NCBI GenBank assembly: GCA_035541895.1
Contig: DATKMK010000053.1
Coordinates: 18,416 to 82,415 of the forward strand
Length of the DNA stretch: 64,000 nucleotides
Origin: DATKMK01 sp035541895
GTDB taxonomy: Bacteria; Desulfobacterota; Binatia; HRBIN30; JACQVA1
Reading direction: 5' to 3'
Position numbers and translations under genes: made by a program. Shown piece by piece: positions 17,634 to 26,676 of this stretch. Numbering within the stretch: the stretch's first letter is position 1; every line of letters begins with the position of its first letter. The notes below the pieces were generated by a model. It was not told the origin of the DNA, did not search any database, and was given only the letters and a program-made list of their open reading frames with translations.

Positions 17634-17734
17634 GAGCCCTCGGTGTTGGGCGGACATGATCCGCCAAGTCGGGAGAGCTTGAAGCTCTCGATGGGGCTCG
17701 TACGCCTGTGAGTGGAAGGGTCGTTGTACCCTTC
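17634..17734 (-). ncRNA. Structured 5' leader: three-way junction covering the ribosome site
   Basis: On the minus strand, GAGCCC (complement of 17694-17699) pairs with GGGCTC (complement of 17634-17639), enclosing two hairpins. These are GAGAGC/GCTCTC with a 5-base loop (17674-17688) and GGCGGA/TCCGCC with a 5-base loop (17649-17665). All three stems are perfect 6-bp helices. A fourth hairpin, GAAGGGT/ACCCTTC with a 6-base loop, lies upstream at 17715-17734. The 3' strand of the closing stem contains the GAGGG ribosome site and ends two bases before ATG 17631. This looks like a translational switch. I do not match it to a known riboswitch class. The base pairing is visible; the regulatory role is inferred. 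Confidence 0.55.
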
Positions 17735-17971
17735 GAGTGCGGGCCGCAAACGTGTTCGGCTAGAACAAGTTGACTGTAGCCGATCTGCGAGGGAATTGAT
17801 ACCCGCCGGTGCACAAAAGCCGCGATGGGAAGAGTGAGATCGCTCTCCAGCAACGTGCGCGAGCGGGGGAATCACCGCCGGAGATCGATACCCTGGCTGC
17901 TGAATCCGTCAGCTCTTGAATTGCGCAAGGCCCCAAGGCTACGACGTGGGGGCCGCGAGAAAGGAAGCGTG

Positions 17972-19768
17972 ATGACCGAACCCGCCAACTTTGGATTCGA
18001 CCCCGACGCGTTGCGCGCGAAGTATCGCGCGGAGCGCGACAAGCGGTTGCGGCCCGACGGCAACGACCAGTACCTCGAGGTCACCGGCGGGTTCGCGCAC
18101 TTCGTCGACGATCCGTACGTCGAGCCCGGATTCACCCGCGCACCACTGACGGACGAGGTGGACGTCGTCGTGATCGGCGGCGGCTTCGGCGGCTTGCTCG
18201 CCGGCGCGCGGCTGCGCGAGGCCGGCATCGACGACATCCGCGTCATCGAGAAGGGCGGCGACTTCGGCGGCACCTGGTACTGGAACCGCTACCCCGGCGC
18301 GCAGTGCGACGTGGAGTCGTACATCTATCTGCCGTTGCTCGAAGAGCTGAACTACGTTCCGACCGAGAAGTACGCTCGCGCGCCCGAGATCCTCGCGCAT
18401 AGCCAGGCGATCGGCCGCAAGTACGATCTTTACCGCGGCGCGTGCCTTCAGACCGAAGTCACCGAGATGCGGTGGGACGAGCCGAGCGCCCGCTGGATCA
18501 TCGCGACCGATCGCGGCGACCGCATGCACGCGCGTTTCGTCGTGATGTCGAATGGTCCGCTCAATCGGCCGAAGCTGCCGGGCATCCGGGGCATCGAGTC
18601 ATTCAAGGGCCACTCATTCCACACCAGCCGCTGGGACTACGCGTACACCGGCGGCGACTCGAACGGAAACTTGACCGGGCTGCGCGGCAAGCGCGTCGGC
18701 ATCATCGGCACCGGTGCGACCGCGGTGCAGTGCGTGCCGCATCTCGGCGCGGCGGCCAAACATCTCTACGTCTTTCAACGCACGCCGTCGTCGATCGACG
18801 TGCGGGGCAATCGCCGGACCGATCCCGAGTGGGCGACGAGCTTGCGGCCGGGTTGGCATCAGCAGCGAATGGACAACTTCAACATCCTGGTCACCGGCGG
18901 ATTCCAGGAAGAAGACCTCGTCAGCGACGGTTGGACCGACATCATCCGCAAGCTGCTGGTCATGGTTCGCAACGATGAAGGCGGCCAGGTATCGCGCGAC
19001 GGCATCGCCAAGACAATGGAGCTGGCGGATTTCCAGAAGATGGAGCAGATCCGCGCGCGGGTCGATTCGATCGTGCGCGACAAGCGGACCGCCGAGGCGC
19101 TCAAGCCGTACTATCGCCAGTTCTGCAAGCGGCCCTGCTTCCACGACGAGTATCTGCAAACGTTCAACCGGCCCAACGTCACACTGGTCAATACCGACGG
19201 TCAGGGCGTCGAGCGCATCACCGAGAAGGGCGTCGTCGCCGGCGGCGTCGAATGGGCGGTGAATTGTCTGATCTACGCCACCGGTTTCGAAGTCGGCACC
19301 GACTACTCGCGTCGCGCCGGATACCAGATCTACGGCCGGAACGGCTTGAGCCTCACCGAAAAATGGAGGGACGGCGTCGCGACGCTGCACGGGATGTTCA
19401 GCCGGGGCTTCCCGAACTGCTTCATCATGGGCCCGCAGCAGACCGGCTTCACGGTGAACTATCCGCACATGCTGAACGAGCAGAGCCAGCACATCACCTA
19501 CATCATCAAGCACGCCGTCGATCACGCGGTGCGCACGGTCGAGGTGTCGGAGGATGCCGAAAAGGAATGGGTCGACACCATCATTCGCATGGCGGTGTTG
19601 GCGCAGGACTTCCTCGAAAACTGCACGCCCGGCTACTACAACAACGAAGGCAAACCCAGCGAGCGCGCCGTGCGCAACGGCTTCTACGGCGGCGGCTCGG
19701 TGGAGTTCTTCCGCATCCTGCACGAGTGGCGGGCGACTGGGAAGTTGAAAGGGCTGGAGCTGCGTTAG
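17972..19768 (+). CDS. Flavin-containing / Baeyer-Villiger monooxygenase
   Basis: The 598-residue FAD/NADPH oxygenase has a first Rossmann motif GGGFGGLLAG (~69-78). The Baeyer-Villiger-type fingerprint FKGHSFHTSRWDY lies near 209-221, and the NADPH-binding GTGATA is near 244. The GGTWYWNRYPGAQCD block is typical of cyclohexanone/phenylacetone-type monooxygenases. It inserts oxygen next to a ketone to make esters or lactones. The ATG at 17972 is chosen for the GAAAGGAAG ribosome site directly upstream. It stands alone between a divergent small-gene operon and a convergent thioesterase, so its substrate is not hinted at by neighbours. Confidence 0.9.
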   Translation: MTEPANFGFDPDALRAKYRAERDKRLRPDGNDQYLEVTGGFAHFVDDPYVEPGFTRAPLTDEVDVVVIGGGFGGLLAGARLREAGIDDIRVIEKGGDFGGTWYWNRYPGAQCDVESYIYLPLLEELNYVPTEKYARAPEILAHSQAIGRKYDLYRGACLQTEVTEMRWDEPSARWIIATDRGDRMHARFVVMSNGPLNRPKLPGIRGIESFKGHSFHTSRWDYAYTGGDSNGNLTGLRGKRVGIIGTGATAVQCVPHLGAAAKHLYVFQRTPSSIDVRGNRRTDPEWATSLRPGWHQQRMDNFNILVTGGFQEEDLVSDGWTDIIRKLLVMVRNDEGGQVSRDGIAKTMELADFQKMEQIRARVDSIVRDKRTAEALKPYYRQFCKRPCFHDEYLQTFNRPNVTLVNTDGQGVERITEKGVVAGGVEWAVNCLIYATGFEVGTDYSRRAGYQIYGRNGLSLTEKWRDGVATLHGMFSRGFPNCFIMGPQQTGFTVNYPHMLNEQSQHITYIIKHAVDHAVRTVEVSEDAEKEWVDTIIRMAVLAQDFLENCTPGYYNNEGKPSERAVRNGFYGGGSVEFFRILHEWRATGKLKGLELR

Positions 19769-19797
19769 CGGCTTGGCGACCGAGCTGAGGCGTTTCC

Positions 19798-20172
19798 CTA
19801 TTTCGACAGGACGTGACTGGTTGTGACGTCCGCGATGAGCGTGTCGCCGTCACCGTACACGGACGTGCGGACGATGCTGACCGTCCGCCCCCGCTTCACA
19901 AACTCCGAGACCGCCCGCAGTGATCCCGCGCGTTGGTTCGCGACGAAGTTGGCGGTGAGCGATATGCCGAGCGGGAACCCCGCCATTCCGGGTTTCGGTT
20001 CTTCGGAACCAAGCACAAGCCTCGTCGCAGTCACGTCGGCCAGCCAGAGCATGGCGCCCGCGTGGACGACGCCGAACGGGTTGAGCACGCCCGGGCCGAT
20101 CGGCATTTCGGAGACGACACGATCGGCACTGCGTTCGAGGACCGTAAACTCGATGGATCCTGCGACCTTCAT
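19798..20172 (-). CDS. PaaI-type hotdog-fold thioesterase
   Basis: The ~124-residue hotdog domain has the PaaI-like core NPFGVVHAGAMLWLADVTAT and the later strand pairs LTANFVANQRAGSLRAVSEF and RTVSIVRTSVYGDGDTLIAD. It hydrolyses acyl-CoA thioesters in the cytoplasm. The ATG at 20172 has GGAG six bases upstream and is preferred; ATG 20184 is an alternative. It lies 31 bp downstream of the MOSC gene and is probably cotranscribed with it. It is convergent with the monooxygenase. Confidence 0.83.
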   Translation of the reverse strand: MKVAGSIEFTVLERSADRVVSEMPIGPGVLNPFGVVHAGAMLWLADVTATRLVLGSEEPKPGMAGFPLGISLTANFVANQRAGSLRAVSEFVKRGRTVSIVRTSVYGDGDTLIADVTTSHVLSK

Positions 20173-20203
20173 TGTCAGCTCCATGGGGCCGGGCGCCCGC
20201 TCG

Positions 20204-20746
20204 TCACACTCGGTCCAGTTGCCGATGAGGTTGAGCCGGCAGGCGGAGACGGATCTCGTCGCCGGACCGCACGACGCCATCAGTGAGGACGACGCTCATG
20301 ACCCCGGCCTTGCGGATGAGTTGCCCGCTCGGGGCGCGATCGAGGACCGCGGCCATCAAACCGGATTGGAACCCGTCGAGCTGCGCACACGGGTTGCGCA
20401 GACCCGTGAGCTGCACGACCGCTGCGCTGCCGATGTGCAGCTCGGTGCCCACCGGCAGCGACAATAGATCGAGATCGATCGTCGTGATGTTCTCACCCAA
20501 TTGGCCGGGGCCGACCGAAAAGCCATCGCGGGCCAGTTCGTCGAACAGCTCCCTATGAATGAGGTGGACTTGGCGCAGGTTGGGTTGAGTCGGGTCTTGC
20601 GCCACGCGCGACCGGTGCTGCATCGTGACTCCGCAATGCGCGTCACCGCGCACGCCGAGGCTGGCAACAAGCTCGATTGACGCGACGCACTGCTTCGAGA
20701 ACGAGTGCGCAGCGTTTGTACTAACGGAAACAACGCGCGGCGGCAT
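20204..20746 (-). CDS. MOSC-domain protein (YiiM-like)
   Basis: The 180-residue single MOSC domain shows the family features: VRGDAHCGVTMQHRSR near the N-terminus, QVHLIHRELFDEL, PGQLGENITTIDLDL, and the cysteine block TGLRNPCAQLDGF that in this family binds sulfur or molybdenum cofactor. The end reads MSVVLTDGVVRSGDEI. Such stand-alone proteins are linked to molybdenum-cofactor-dependent reduction of N-hydroxylated compounds. The ATG at 20746 (MPPRVVSVSTN) fits the usual start of the family. Confidence 0.85.
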   Translation of the reverse strand: MPPRVVSVSTNAAHSFSKQCVASIELVASLGVRGDAHCGVTMQHRSRVAQDPTQPNLRQVHLIHRELFDELARDGFSVGPGQLGENITTIDLDLLSLPVGTELHIGSAAVVQLTGLRNPCAQLDGFQSGLMAAVLDRAPSGQLIRKAGVMSVVLTDGVVRSGDEIRLRLPAQPHRQLDRV

Positions 20747-21033
20747 TCTGTGTGCTCGATCCGCAGTTGTGCGACCAACCGCAGTCGGAGAAGTAGGCAA
20801 GGATGCGCGGGCTGACGCAGCCGGACATTGTGGCGGTGCTTCTAACGCCGAACGTGCTCCGCCTTCAAGGAAGCACCCTCTCCGGTCTCGCCACGAATGT
20901 GCGGTGACGATGACCGCCGGCGGTGAATCCGGATCGTCTTGCGGTCAAGCATTGCCGTTGCGGTTGGCCTTGCGCGGTTCGCAAGACGACTTATGTTTGG
21001 CGACCACACGGCACGCGGAAGGACACAGCTTCA

Positions 21034-22080
21034 ATGAAACCATGGCTGCGTTTGGTCTTGGATGACGAGTCGAATCATCGACAACCAACCGCAACGGCTG
21101 CCTCCGCGCCGACCGACGACCAACTGCTCGATGCGTATTCCACGGCCGTGGTGCGCGCCGCGGAGTTGGTGAGTCCATCAGTCGTAAACATCGAAGTCGA
21201 GCATCGTCAGCGAACCGCGACCAAACCCGACGCCCGCGGCAGCGGTTCCGGATTCATCTTCACCCCGGACGGTTTCATCTTGACCAACAGCCACGTCGTG
21301 CACGGCGCCGCTGCGCTGCACGCCACGCTTCCGGACGGTCGCAGGCTGCCGGCCGAGTTGGTCGGCGACGACCCCGACACCGACGTGGCCGTGGTGCGTA
21401 TTCCCGGCTCGGGATTCGTGCCGGCACGGTTCGGCAACTCATCCGCCATCCGAGTCGGACAACTAGCAATCGCAATCGGCAACCCCTACGGCTTCCAATG
21501 CACCGTCACCGCCGGCGTCATCAGCGCCCTCGGACGATCGCTGCGGTCGCACTCCGGCCGCCTCATCGACAGCGTCATGCAAACCGACGCAGCGTTGAAT
21601 CCCGGCAACTCCGGCGGCCCGCTGGTGACCTCGCGCGGCGAGGTGATCGGTGTGAACACGGCCGTGATCATGCCCGCCCAAGGGATCTGCTTCGCCATCG
21701 CCATCAATACGGCAGCCTTCATTGCCGGACGCTTGATCAAGGACGGCAAGATCACGCGCGGCTACATCGGCGTCGCCGGGCAGACGCAGCCGCTTCCGCG
21801 ACGCGCAGCGCGGCGGCTCAAATTGCCGGTCGAAACCGCGCTGCTGGTGGTCTCCGTCGAGCCGGCAAGTCCGGCCGCAATCGCCGGCCTGCGCGAACGC
21901 GACCTCATCGTCGGGTACGGCCCGTATCCGGTGACCGGTGTCGACGATCTGCACCGGCTGCTGACCGAGGAACAGATCGGCGTGCCGACCCCGCTCACGG
22001 TCATTCGAGACGGTGTACCGCGAACGATCGAGATCGTGCCCGCCCAATCGCGGCGACACGCCGCTGCGCCACGCCGCTAG
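21034..22080 (+). CDS. HtrA/DegP-like trypsin-fold serine protease with C-terminal PDZ
   Basis: The 348-residue protein has the full catalytic triad: His87 in LTNSHVV, Asp117 in DTDVAVVR and Ser193 in NPGNSGGPL. One PDZ-like domain follows (VVSVEPASPAAIAGLRERDLI). The family does protein quality control or signalling cleavage in the periplasm, but there is no signal peptide or membrane helix after ATG 21034 (MKPWLRLVLDDES). The upstream codons do not provide one either, so it may be cytoplasmic. GGAAGG lies upstream of the ATG. It is co-directional with the Lcl-domain protein and lipoprotein that follow. Confidence 0.9.
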   Translation: MKPWLRLVLDDESNHRQPTATAASAPTDDQLLDAYSTAVVRAAELVSPSVVNIEVEHRQRTATKPDARGSGSGFIFTPDGFILTNSHVVHGAAALHATLPDGRRLPAELVGDDPDTDVAVVRIPGSGFVPARFGNSSAIRVGQLAIAIGNPYGFQCTVTAGVISALGRSLRSHSGRLIDSVMQTDAALNPGNSGGPLVTSRGEVIGVNTAVIMPAQGICFAIAINTAAFIAGRLIKDGKITRGYIGVAGQTQPLPRRAARRLKLPVETALLVVSVEPASPAAIAGLRERDLIVGYGPYPVTGVDDLHRLLTEEQIGVPTPLTVIRDGVPRTIEIVPAQSRRHAAAPRR

Positions 22081-22321
22081 CCGGTTGCCAAACACTTTTC
22101 GGACATCCTTCGACACGATCAGGGTGGGCGGAAACCTTCTATGAATTCGGGGAGGGGATCCGCTCATGCCGAGACCACCGCCACGCAATCATTTCTTGCG
22201 TAGGCGGTTTTCGGCCGTTACACAGAATCAAGATGGATTGCGTGCATCCGATGATTCCTCTCACTTTCCGGTGCGGCGCGACCGTGTGCCCGCGCTAGGA
22301 ATTCGCAGCCGAGAAGCCCAC

Positions 22322-23611
22322 ATGCCCGACGCCCCAGCGACCATCGCACCGCCGAGTGAGCCGGCGCCGCGCTATACGCCGCGGGAGGAATCGCAGTTCA
22401 CGCTATGCAAGGTGTGCAACAGCGCGGCGTTGCCGCATAGTCGCTTCTGCGAGTCACACCAAGACCGCGTCGCACCCGAGGTGCAGCGGAGACGCCGACG
22501 GATCCGCCGACTCGATGTCATCTTGCTCCTGCTGTTGACTGTGGTCCTCGTGGGATACCCGAAGATCAAGGGACAGATGTTGCATACGATCGGCGTATCC
22601 ACCGGTCCGAATGAGTCGCAGGGCCTGATGGAAGACTTCCATACACTGCTCGTCTGGCTCGGCGTCGCGAGCAAGCGCGACAAGGGTTCGAACGACCTCG
22701 TCGCATCGATCCGCAGCGCCCTGACGAGTGGGGGCGAAACCACGCCGCCGGACATGGAGGCGATCCTCCAGCGTGCGGAAGCAAACGGCGAGCCGCTTTC
22801 CCTAGATGAGGTCATCGAGCGCCTCGATGGAACCTCCGGCGCTCAGCGAATGGGATTGAGCAGCGCGCAAATGGCGCGCCTGCAGGCGCTCAAGGGGAGC
22901 AAGGACCCGGCGTCCGCCAAAGCCGCGGGGGCAACCGACAATCGCCCGGCGGCGTCGCAGGCGGCCCCAGCCGTCGCCGCGGTGCTCGCGCGCTGCGGCA
23001 ATGGCGTCGTCGACCCCGGCGAACAATGCGACGGGACGGCTTTGGGCGGCGCAACCTGCACCAGCCTCGGATTCAGCGGCGACTGCGATCAACCGGACGC
23101 CTGCGTGCACACGGCGTTGAGTTGTTTGGGCAACTGTCGATTCGACTTTTCGGGTTGCACGAGCGAAAGCCAAGCCGCGGCGCAACGCTTCGTCGATCAA
23201 GGCAACGGGACCGCCACCGATCGATTGACCGGGTTGACGTGGGAGTTGAAGTGCACCGATGCGCAGTGCGCCGAGCGTCATCAGGTATTGAGCGCTGTCG
23301 GATGGCAAAGCGCCGCATCTGAGTGGATCGCGGCGCTCAACGCGGAGAAGTTCGCCGGTCACAACGACTGGAGACTGCCGACCCTGGAGGAGCTGCGGAC
23401 GCTGTTGGCCGCGGTGCCTCCCTGCCCCACCGAGCCGTGCGCGGTTGCCGCGTGGCCGCGAAATTCGACGGCGCCCGAGGGGTATTGGTCGTCGACGACG
23501 TTCTCGATCGACAAGCATCGCGCGTGGGCCGTGTCGTTTCGCGACGGCGACGTGTACACCGCCGAGAAGGGCGACAAGCTGCACGTGCGCGCCGTCCGCC
23601 AAGGGTCGTGA
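22322..23611 (+). CDS. Membrane-anchored protein: Zn-ribbon-like N-terminus, Cys-rich repeat, DUF1566/Lcl domain
   Basis: The 429-residue protein has a cytoplasmic N-terminus with C29-x2-C32 and C43 and a basic stretch. One membrane helix (~64-80) follows, then a helical/low-complexity linker. A CGNGVVDPGEQCDG cysteine repeat (DUF4215/Myxococcus type) starts at ~226. The C-terminal DUF1566/Lcl domain has the hallmarks TGLTWE, HNDWRLPTLEELRTLL, YWSSTTF and AWAVSFRDGDV. Lcl-type domains occur on exported surface proteins. The ATG at 22322 is chosen for the GAGAAG upstream and because homology starts after it. It is followed after 87 bp by a lipoprotein gene. Confidence 0.75.
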   Translation: MPDAPATIAPPSEPAPRYTPREESQFTLCKVCNSAALPHSRFCESHQDRVAPEVQRRRRRIRRLDVILLLLLTVVLVGYPKIKGQMLHTIGVSTGPNESQGLMEDFHTLLVWLGVASKRDKGSNDLVASIRSALTSGGETTPPDMEAILQRAEANGEPLSLDEVIERLDGTSGAQRMGLSSAQMARLQALKGSKDPASAKAAGATDNRPAASQAAPAVAAVLARCGNGVVDPGEQCDGTALGGATCTSLGFSGDCDQPDACVHTALSCLGNCRFDFSGCTSESQAAAQRFVDQGNGTATDRLTGLTWELKCTDAQCAERHQVLSAVGWQSAASEWIAALNAEKFAGHNDWRLPTLEELRTLLAAVPPCPTEPCAVAAWPRNSTAPEGYWSSTTFSIDKHRAWAVSFRDGDVYTAEKGDKLHVRAVRQGS

Positions 23612-23698
23612 GCCGTGGTCACCGTGCCTCTTGATCGCGGCCCCCGCCGCATCCCACCGAGTGCCAGCTCCCGGCGGAGTCTGCAGTTCCATCGTCTG

Positions 23699-25174
23699 AT
23701 GATCGCACGAGTTGCCGTCGTCATCTTCGTGCTCGCGCTGACCGCCTGTGGCAAGCCCAGTGTGAGCGGGCGCGTATTGCCGGAGATAACCAACCGTGCG
23801 GGTTTGCCGTGGCACGACGTCGAGATCCGGCTGCTCCGCGGCAATCTCGCCGAGCAATTGCAGAGCATCGCCGTAAAATACCGCGGTGAACTCGCCGACG
23901 AGGCGCGCCAGCGGGTTTTGGAAAGCGCCAAGGGGGACGAAGCAGCCAGCACCGAGGCACTGCACCATCTCGGCGCGGCGGGATCTCCGCGTGCGTGTCT
24001 GGCAACGGCAGAGGCCGACTTGGCGGCGGCGAGACGTCGCTACGACAGCTTGCTGAGTCAGCTCGCACCACGCATCGCCGCACTCGGAGTTACAACGGAC
24101 TCTCCGGCCAGCGCGATCGAGCAGCTACGCGGCTTGATGCAGACCAAGCTCGAGAACGAAGCGCGCCGCTTGCGCGACGAATACCTGCGCACCCAACTGC
24201 AGCAGCAAAGCGGCGTGGTGCTGGCGACCGGACGCGCAATGGATCGCCTGTGCTGGAGCGTGCAGAACAAACACGATCTCGCAGTCCAATTTCGCGGCCC
24301 GATCGTCCTGTATAACGGGCATCCGCTGCCCGATCCCGTCGCGAGCCGGATCTGGGGATTGCCCGCGCTGGAGAAACCCTTGCGCATTCCCAGCGGCAAC
24401 CGGTTCGACAGCGACATCCTGCTTCCGGGAGCGTCCTTCGAGACGTGTTTCTACGCGCGTGGCGGGTTGCTGCCGCGTGATCTGCTCGACAATTACGGCC
24501 TGTCCACCGACAATCCGACACGCAGCGGCGAGTGGCGCGTGCAGTGGCAGACCATCGATTTCGTCCGTTCCACCGACGGCGAGAATCCGTCGGCCAACAA
24601 CCACGATGCACCACCCAAACCAATCCCGCTGCAGAAGGTGTTCGCGGACCGCATTCGGCAGTTTCAGGCGGAATCGGAAGAGGCCAAGCTGATCGAGTTG
24701 CTCAGCAGTTCCCAGGGCACGCAGGCGGTGCGGCAGGCCGAAGGCGCGCTGCTGGCCTGCCATCGCGCCATCGAGCAAGAGAAGATCTACCAAGATACGA
24801 CGCGCGTGATTCAGGCCATCGAGGAAAAACGCACCGGCGAATTCGCCGTCGAGGTGCGCGTGCGCCCGATGCTGACGCAACTCGCTCGCGATCCGGCGCA
24901 TCTCTCTAAGCGCGTCGATGAAACCGTTTCCATGCTCGACCGCTTGACGGTCTCGCGACAGCAGCACGCGGCCGGGGAAGCCTTCCAATTCACCGGTGTC
25001 GATCCGGGCCGCTACACGCTGGTAGCCAGGTCAACCAACGAGCAGATGAAACCCAAAGTCTGGCTCATTCCGCTTGACGTGTCCGAACGGGGAACCACGC
25101 AGGACCTGATCGCCGCCACGTCGCGCAATGCGACGCTGCGGTCGACCCTCGAGACCATGTTGCAAGGGAGCTGA
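23699..25174 (+). CDS. Large unknown lipoprotein with coiled-coil core
   Basis: The N-terminus is a lipoprotein signal: MIARVAVVIFVLALTAC, with the lipobox cysteine at 17. The 491-residue product has long charged helical segments (e.g. AEADLAAARRRYDSLLSQL and a region near 335-395). A beta-rich end, FQFTGVDPGRYTLVARS, resembles a carboxypeptidase-regulatory-type fold. No enzyme motif is seen. The ATG at 23699 is chosen because it begins the signal peptide; a GTG at 23615 would bury it. It probably works at the envelope with the preceding DUF1566 protein; that is inferred from neighbourhood only. Confidence 0.65.
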   Translation: MIARVAVVIFVLALTACGKPSVSGRVLPEITNRAGLPWHDVEIRLLRGNLAEQLQSIAVKYRGELADEARQRVLESAKGDEAASTEALHHLGAAGSPRACLATAEADLAAARRRYDSLLSQLAPRIAALGVTTDSPASAIEQLRGLMQTKLENEARRLRDEYLRTQLQQQSGVVLATGRAMDRLCWSVQNKHDLAVQFRGPIVLYNGHPLPDPVASRIWGLPALEKPLRIPSGNRFDSDILLPGASFETCFYARGGLLPRDLLDNYGLSTDNPTRSGEWRVQWQTIDFVRSTDGENPSANNHDAPPKPIPLQKVFADRIRQFQAESEEAKLIELLSSSQGTQAVRQAEGALLACHRAIEQEKIYQDTTRVIQAIEEKRTGEFAVEVRVRPMLTQLARDPAHLSKRVDETVSMLDRLTVSRQQHAAGEAFQFTGVDPGRYTLVARSTNEQMKPKVWLIPLDVSERGTTQDLIAATSRNATLRSTLETMLQGS

Positions 25175-25218
25175 TGCGGTAATCAACGCCGATCGCGGCA
25201 CGCGCACCGCCAACCCCG

Positions 25219-26673
25219 TCACGATCGCTGTGAACCAAGATCGCCCACGCTCGAAGGTAATTCGCGCAAGCGACGCTGGGCACTCTGCGCCGCGAAGTAT
25301 CCACACATGCCGTGGACCCCGCCGCCCGGCGGGGTCGACGATGAGCAAATGAACAGGCGCGGATTGGGCGTGCTGTAGGGATCGAGCCGCGCCACCGGTC
25401 GAGTGAAGAATTGAAACAGGTCGGATACGCCGCCGGTGATCGCGCCGCCGACATCGTTGGGGTTGGCGCGCTCGAAATCGACCGGACCGAACTTATGCCG
25501 CGCCAGAATACGATCGCGAAACCCGGGCGCAAAACGCTCGATCTGCTGTTCAACAGCGGCGGTGCAATCGACCGTGGACCCCGCCGGAACATGACAGTAG
25601 GCGTAGCCGGTGTGTTTGCCGGCGGGCGCGCGCGTGTCGTCGAACTGGCTTTGCTGGACCACAATGAGGAAGGGGCGCGACGGATGCTCGCCGCGCCACA
25701 TCGCGGCTTCCGCGACCGCGATCTCTTCGAGCGTGCCGCCGACGTGCACCGTCGACGCGTCCAAACAGCGTGGATCGCGCCACGGAATCGGTCCATCGAG
25801 CGCCCAGTCGAGCTTGAAGACGCCGGGACCGTAGCGATAGCGGCGCAAGCGTCGCACGTATCTCGCCGGTAAAATCGGTTCGCACGCGTCGGCGAGCTGC
25901 GCCGGACTGGTGTCGAACAACACGACGCGCGCCGGCGGAATGTCGGTCAAGCGGCGCACGCGCCGACCGGTCTCGACTCGGCCGCCGAGCTGGCGCAGGT
26001 ACGACGCGAGCGCGCGCGCGATCGCGATCGAGCCGCCGGCAGCCACCGGCCAGTCTTCCACGTGAGCCGTCAGGGCGAAGATCATTGCCACGGCAGCCGT
26101 GAGCGCTCGTTCGAGCGGCATGATCGAATGCGCCGCGCAGCCGGCGAGCACAGCGCGCGCCCGGACACCGCGGAAGCGAGCCCGTAACGCGGTGGTGGCC
26201 GGAAGCAAGCCCGGCGCACCGAAGCGCGCCATCAGGATCGGATGCTTCGGAATGCGCAGCGGCCCCAGCAAATCGGCGAGTAATCCATGCGGATCGCGGA
26301 GAAACGGCGCGAACGCTCGGCGATACGCGTCGGCGTCTTGCCCCAGCTCGCGCGCCGTGTCGTCGAGTGATCGGCGCAACAATACCGCCGGTTGATCGTC
26401 GAGCGGATGCGCCACCGATACGGGCGGCCGAATCCAGCGCAGTCCGTGCGCGTCGAGCGGGAGCGTGCGGAGGAACGGCGACAACACGCCCATCGGGTGA
26501 CAGCCGGAGCAGAGGTCGTGCAGGAAGCCGGGTAGCGTCAGCTCGGCCGTGCGCGTGCCGCCGCCGATCTCCTCGGCGGCTTCCAGCACCAACACCGACG
26601 CGCCGGCGCGCGCCAGCTCGACCGCCGCCGCGAGTCCGTTCGGGCCGGAGCCGACCACGACCGCGTCGTCCAC
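25219..26673 (-). CDS. FAD-dependent phytoene-desaturase-like oxidoreductase
   Basis: The 484-residue protein opens with AVVVGSGPNGLAAAVELARAG, the FAD dinucleotide-binding fold, and then LEAAEEIGGGTRT, the phytoene desaturase/NAD(P)-binding_8 extension. It ends with GGGVHGMCGYFAA, the family's C-terminal FAD motif. Members desaturate or isomerise carotenoid precursors or related polyenes. The start is a GTG at 26673, three bases after the DUF3556 gene stop, so the two are tightly coupled. No phytoene synthase is in the window, so a carotenoid role is unproven. Confidence 0.85.
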   Translation of the reverse strand: MDDAVVVGSGPNGLAAAVELARAGASVLVLEAAEEIGGGTRTAELTLPGFLHDLCSGCHPMGVLSPFLRTLPLDAHGLRWIRPPVSVAHPLDDQPAVLLRRSLDDTARELGQDADAYRRAFAPFLRDPHGLLADLLGPLRIPKHPILMARFGAPGLLPATTALRARFRGVRARAVLAGCAAHSIMPLERALTAAVAMIFALTAHVEDWPVAAGGSIAIARALASYLRQLGGRVETGRRVRRLTDIPPARVVLFDTSPAQLADACEPILPARYVRRLRRYRYGPGVFKLDWALDGPIPWRDPRCLDASTVHVGGTLEEIAVAEAAMWRGEHPSRPFLIVVQQSQFDDTRAPAGKHTGYAYCHVPAGSTVDCTAAVEQQIERFAPGFRDRILARHKFGPVDFERANPNDVGGAITGGVSDLFQFFTRPVARLDPYSTPNPRLFICSSSTPPGGGVHGMCGYFAAQSAQRRLRELPSSVGDLGSQRS

Positions 26674-26676
26674 GCC

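Noticed and set aside
20835..20877. 8-bp inverted repeat GGTGCTTC/GAAGCACC upstream of the HtrA-like gene
   Set aside because: The 27-base loop, competing pairings and a distance of over 150 bases from the start codon make a specific role unsupported.
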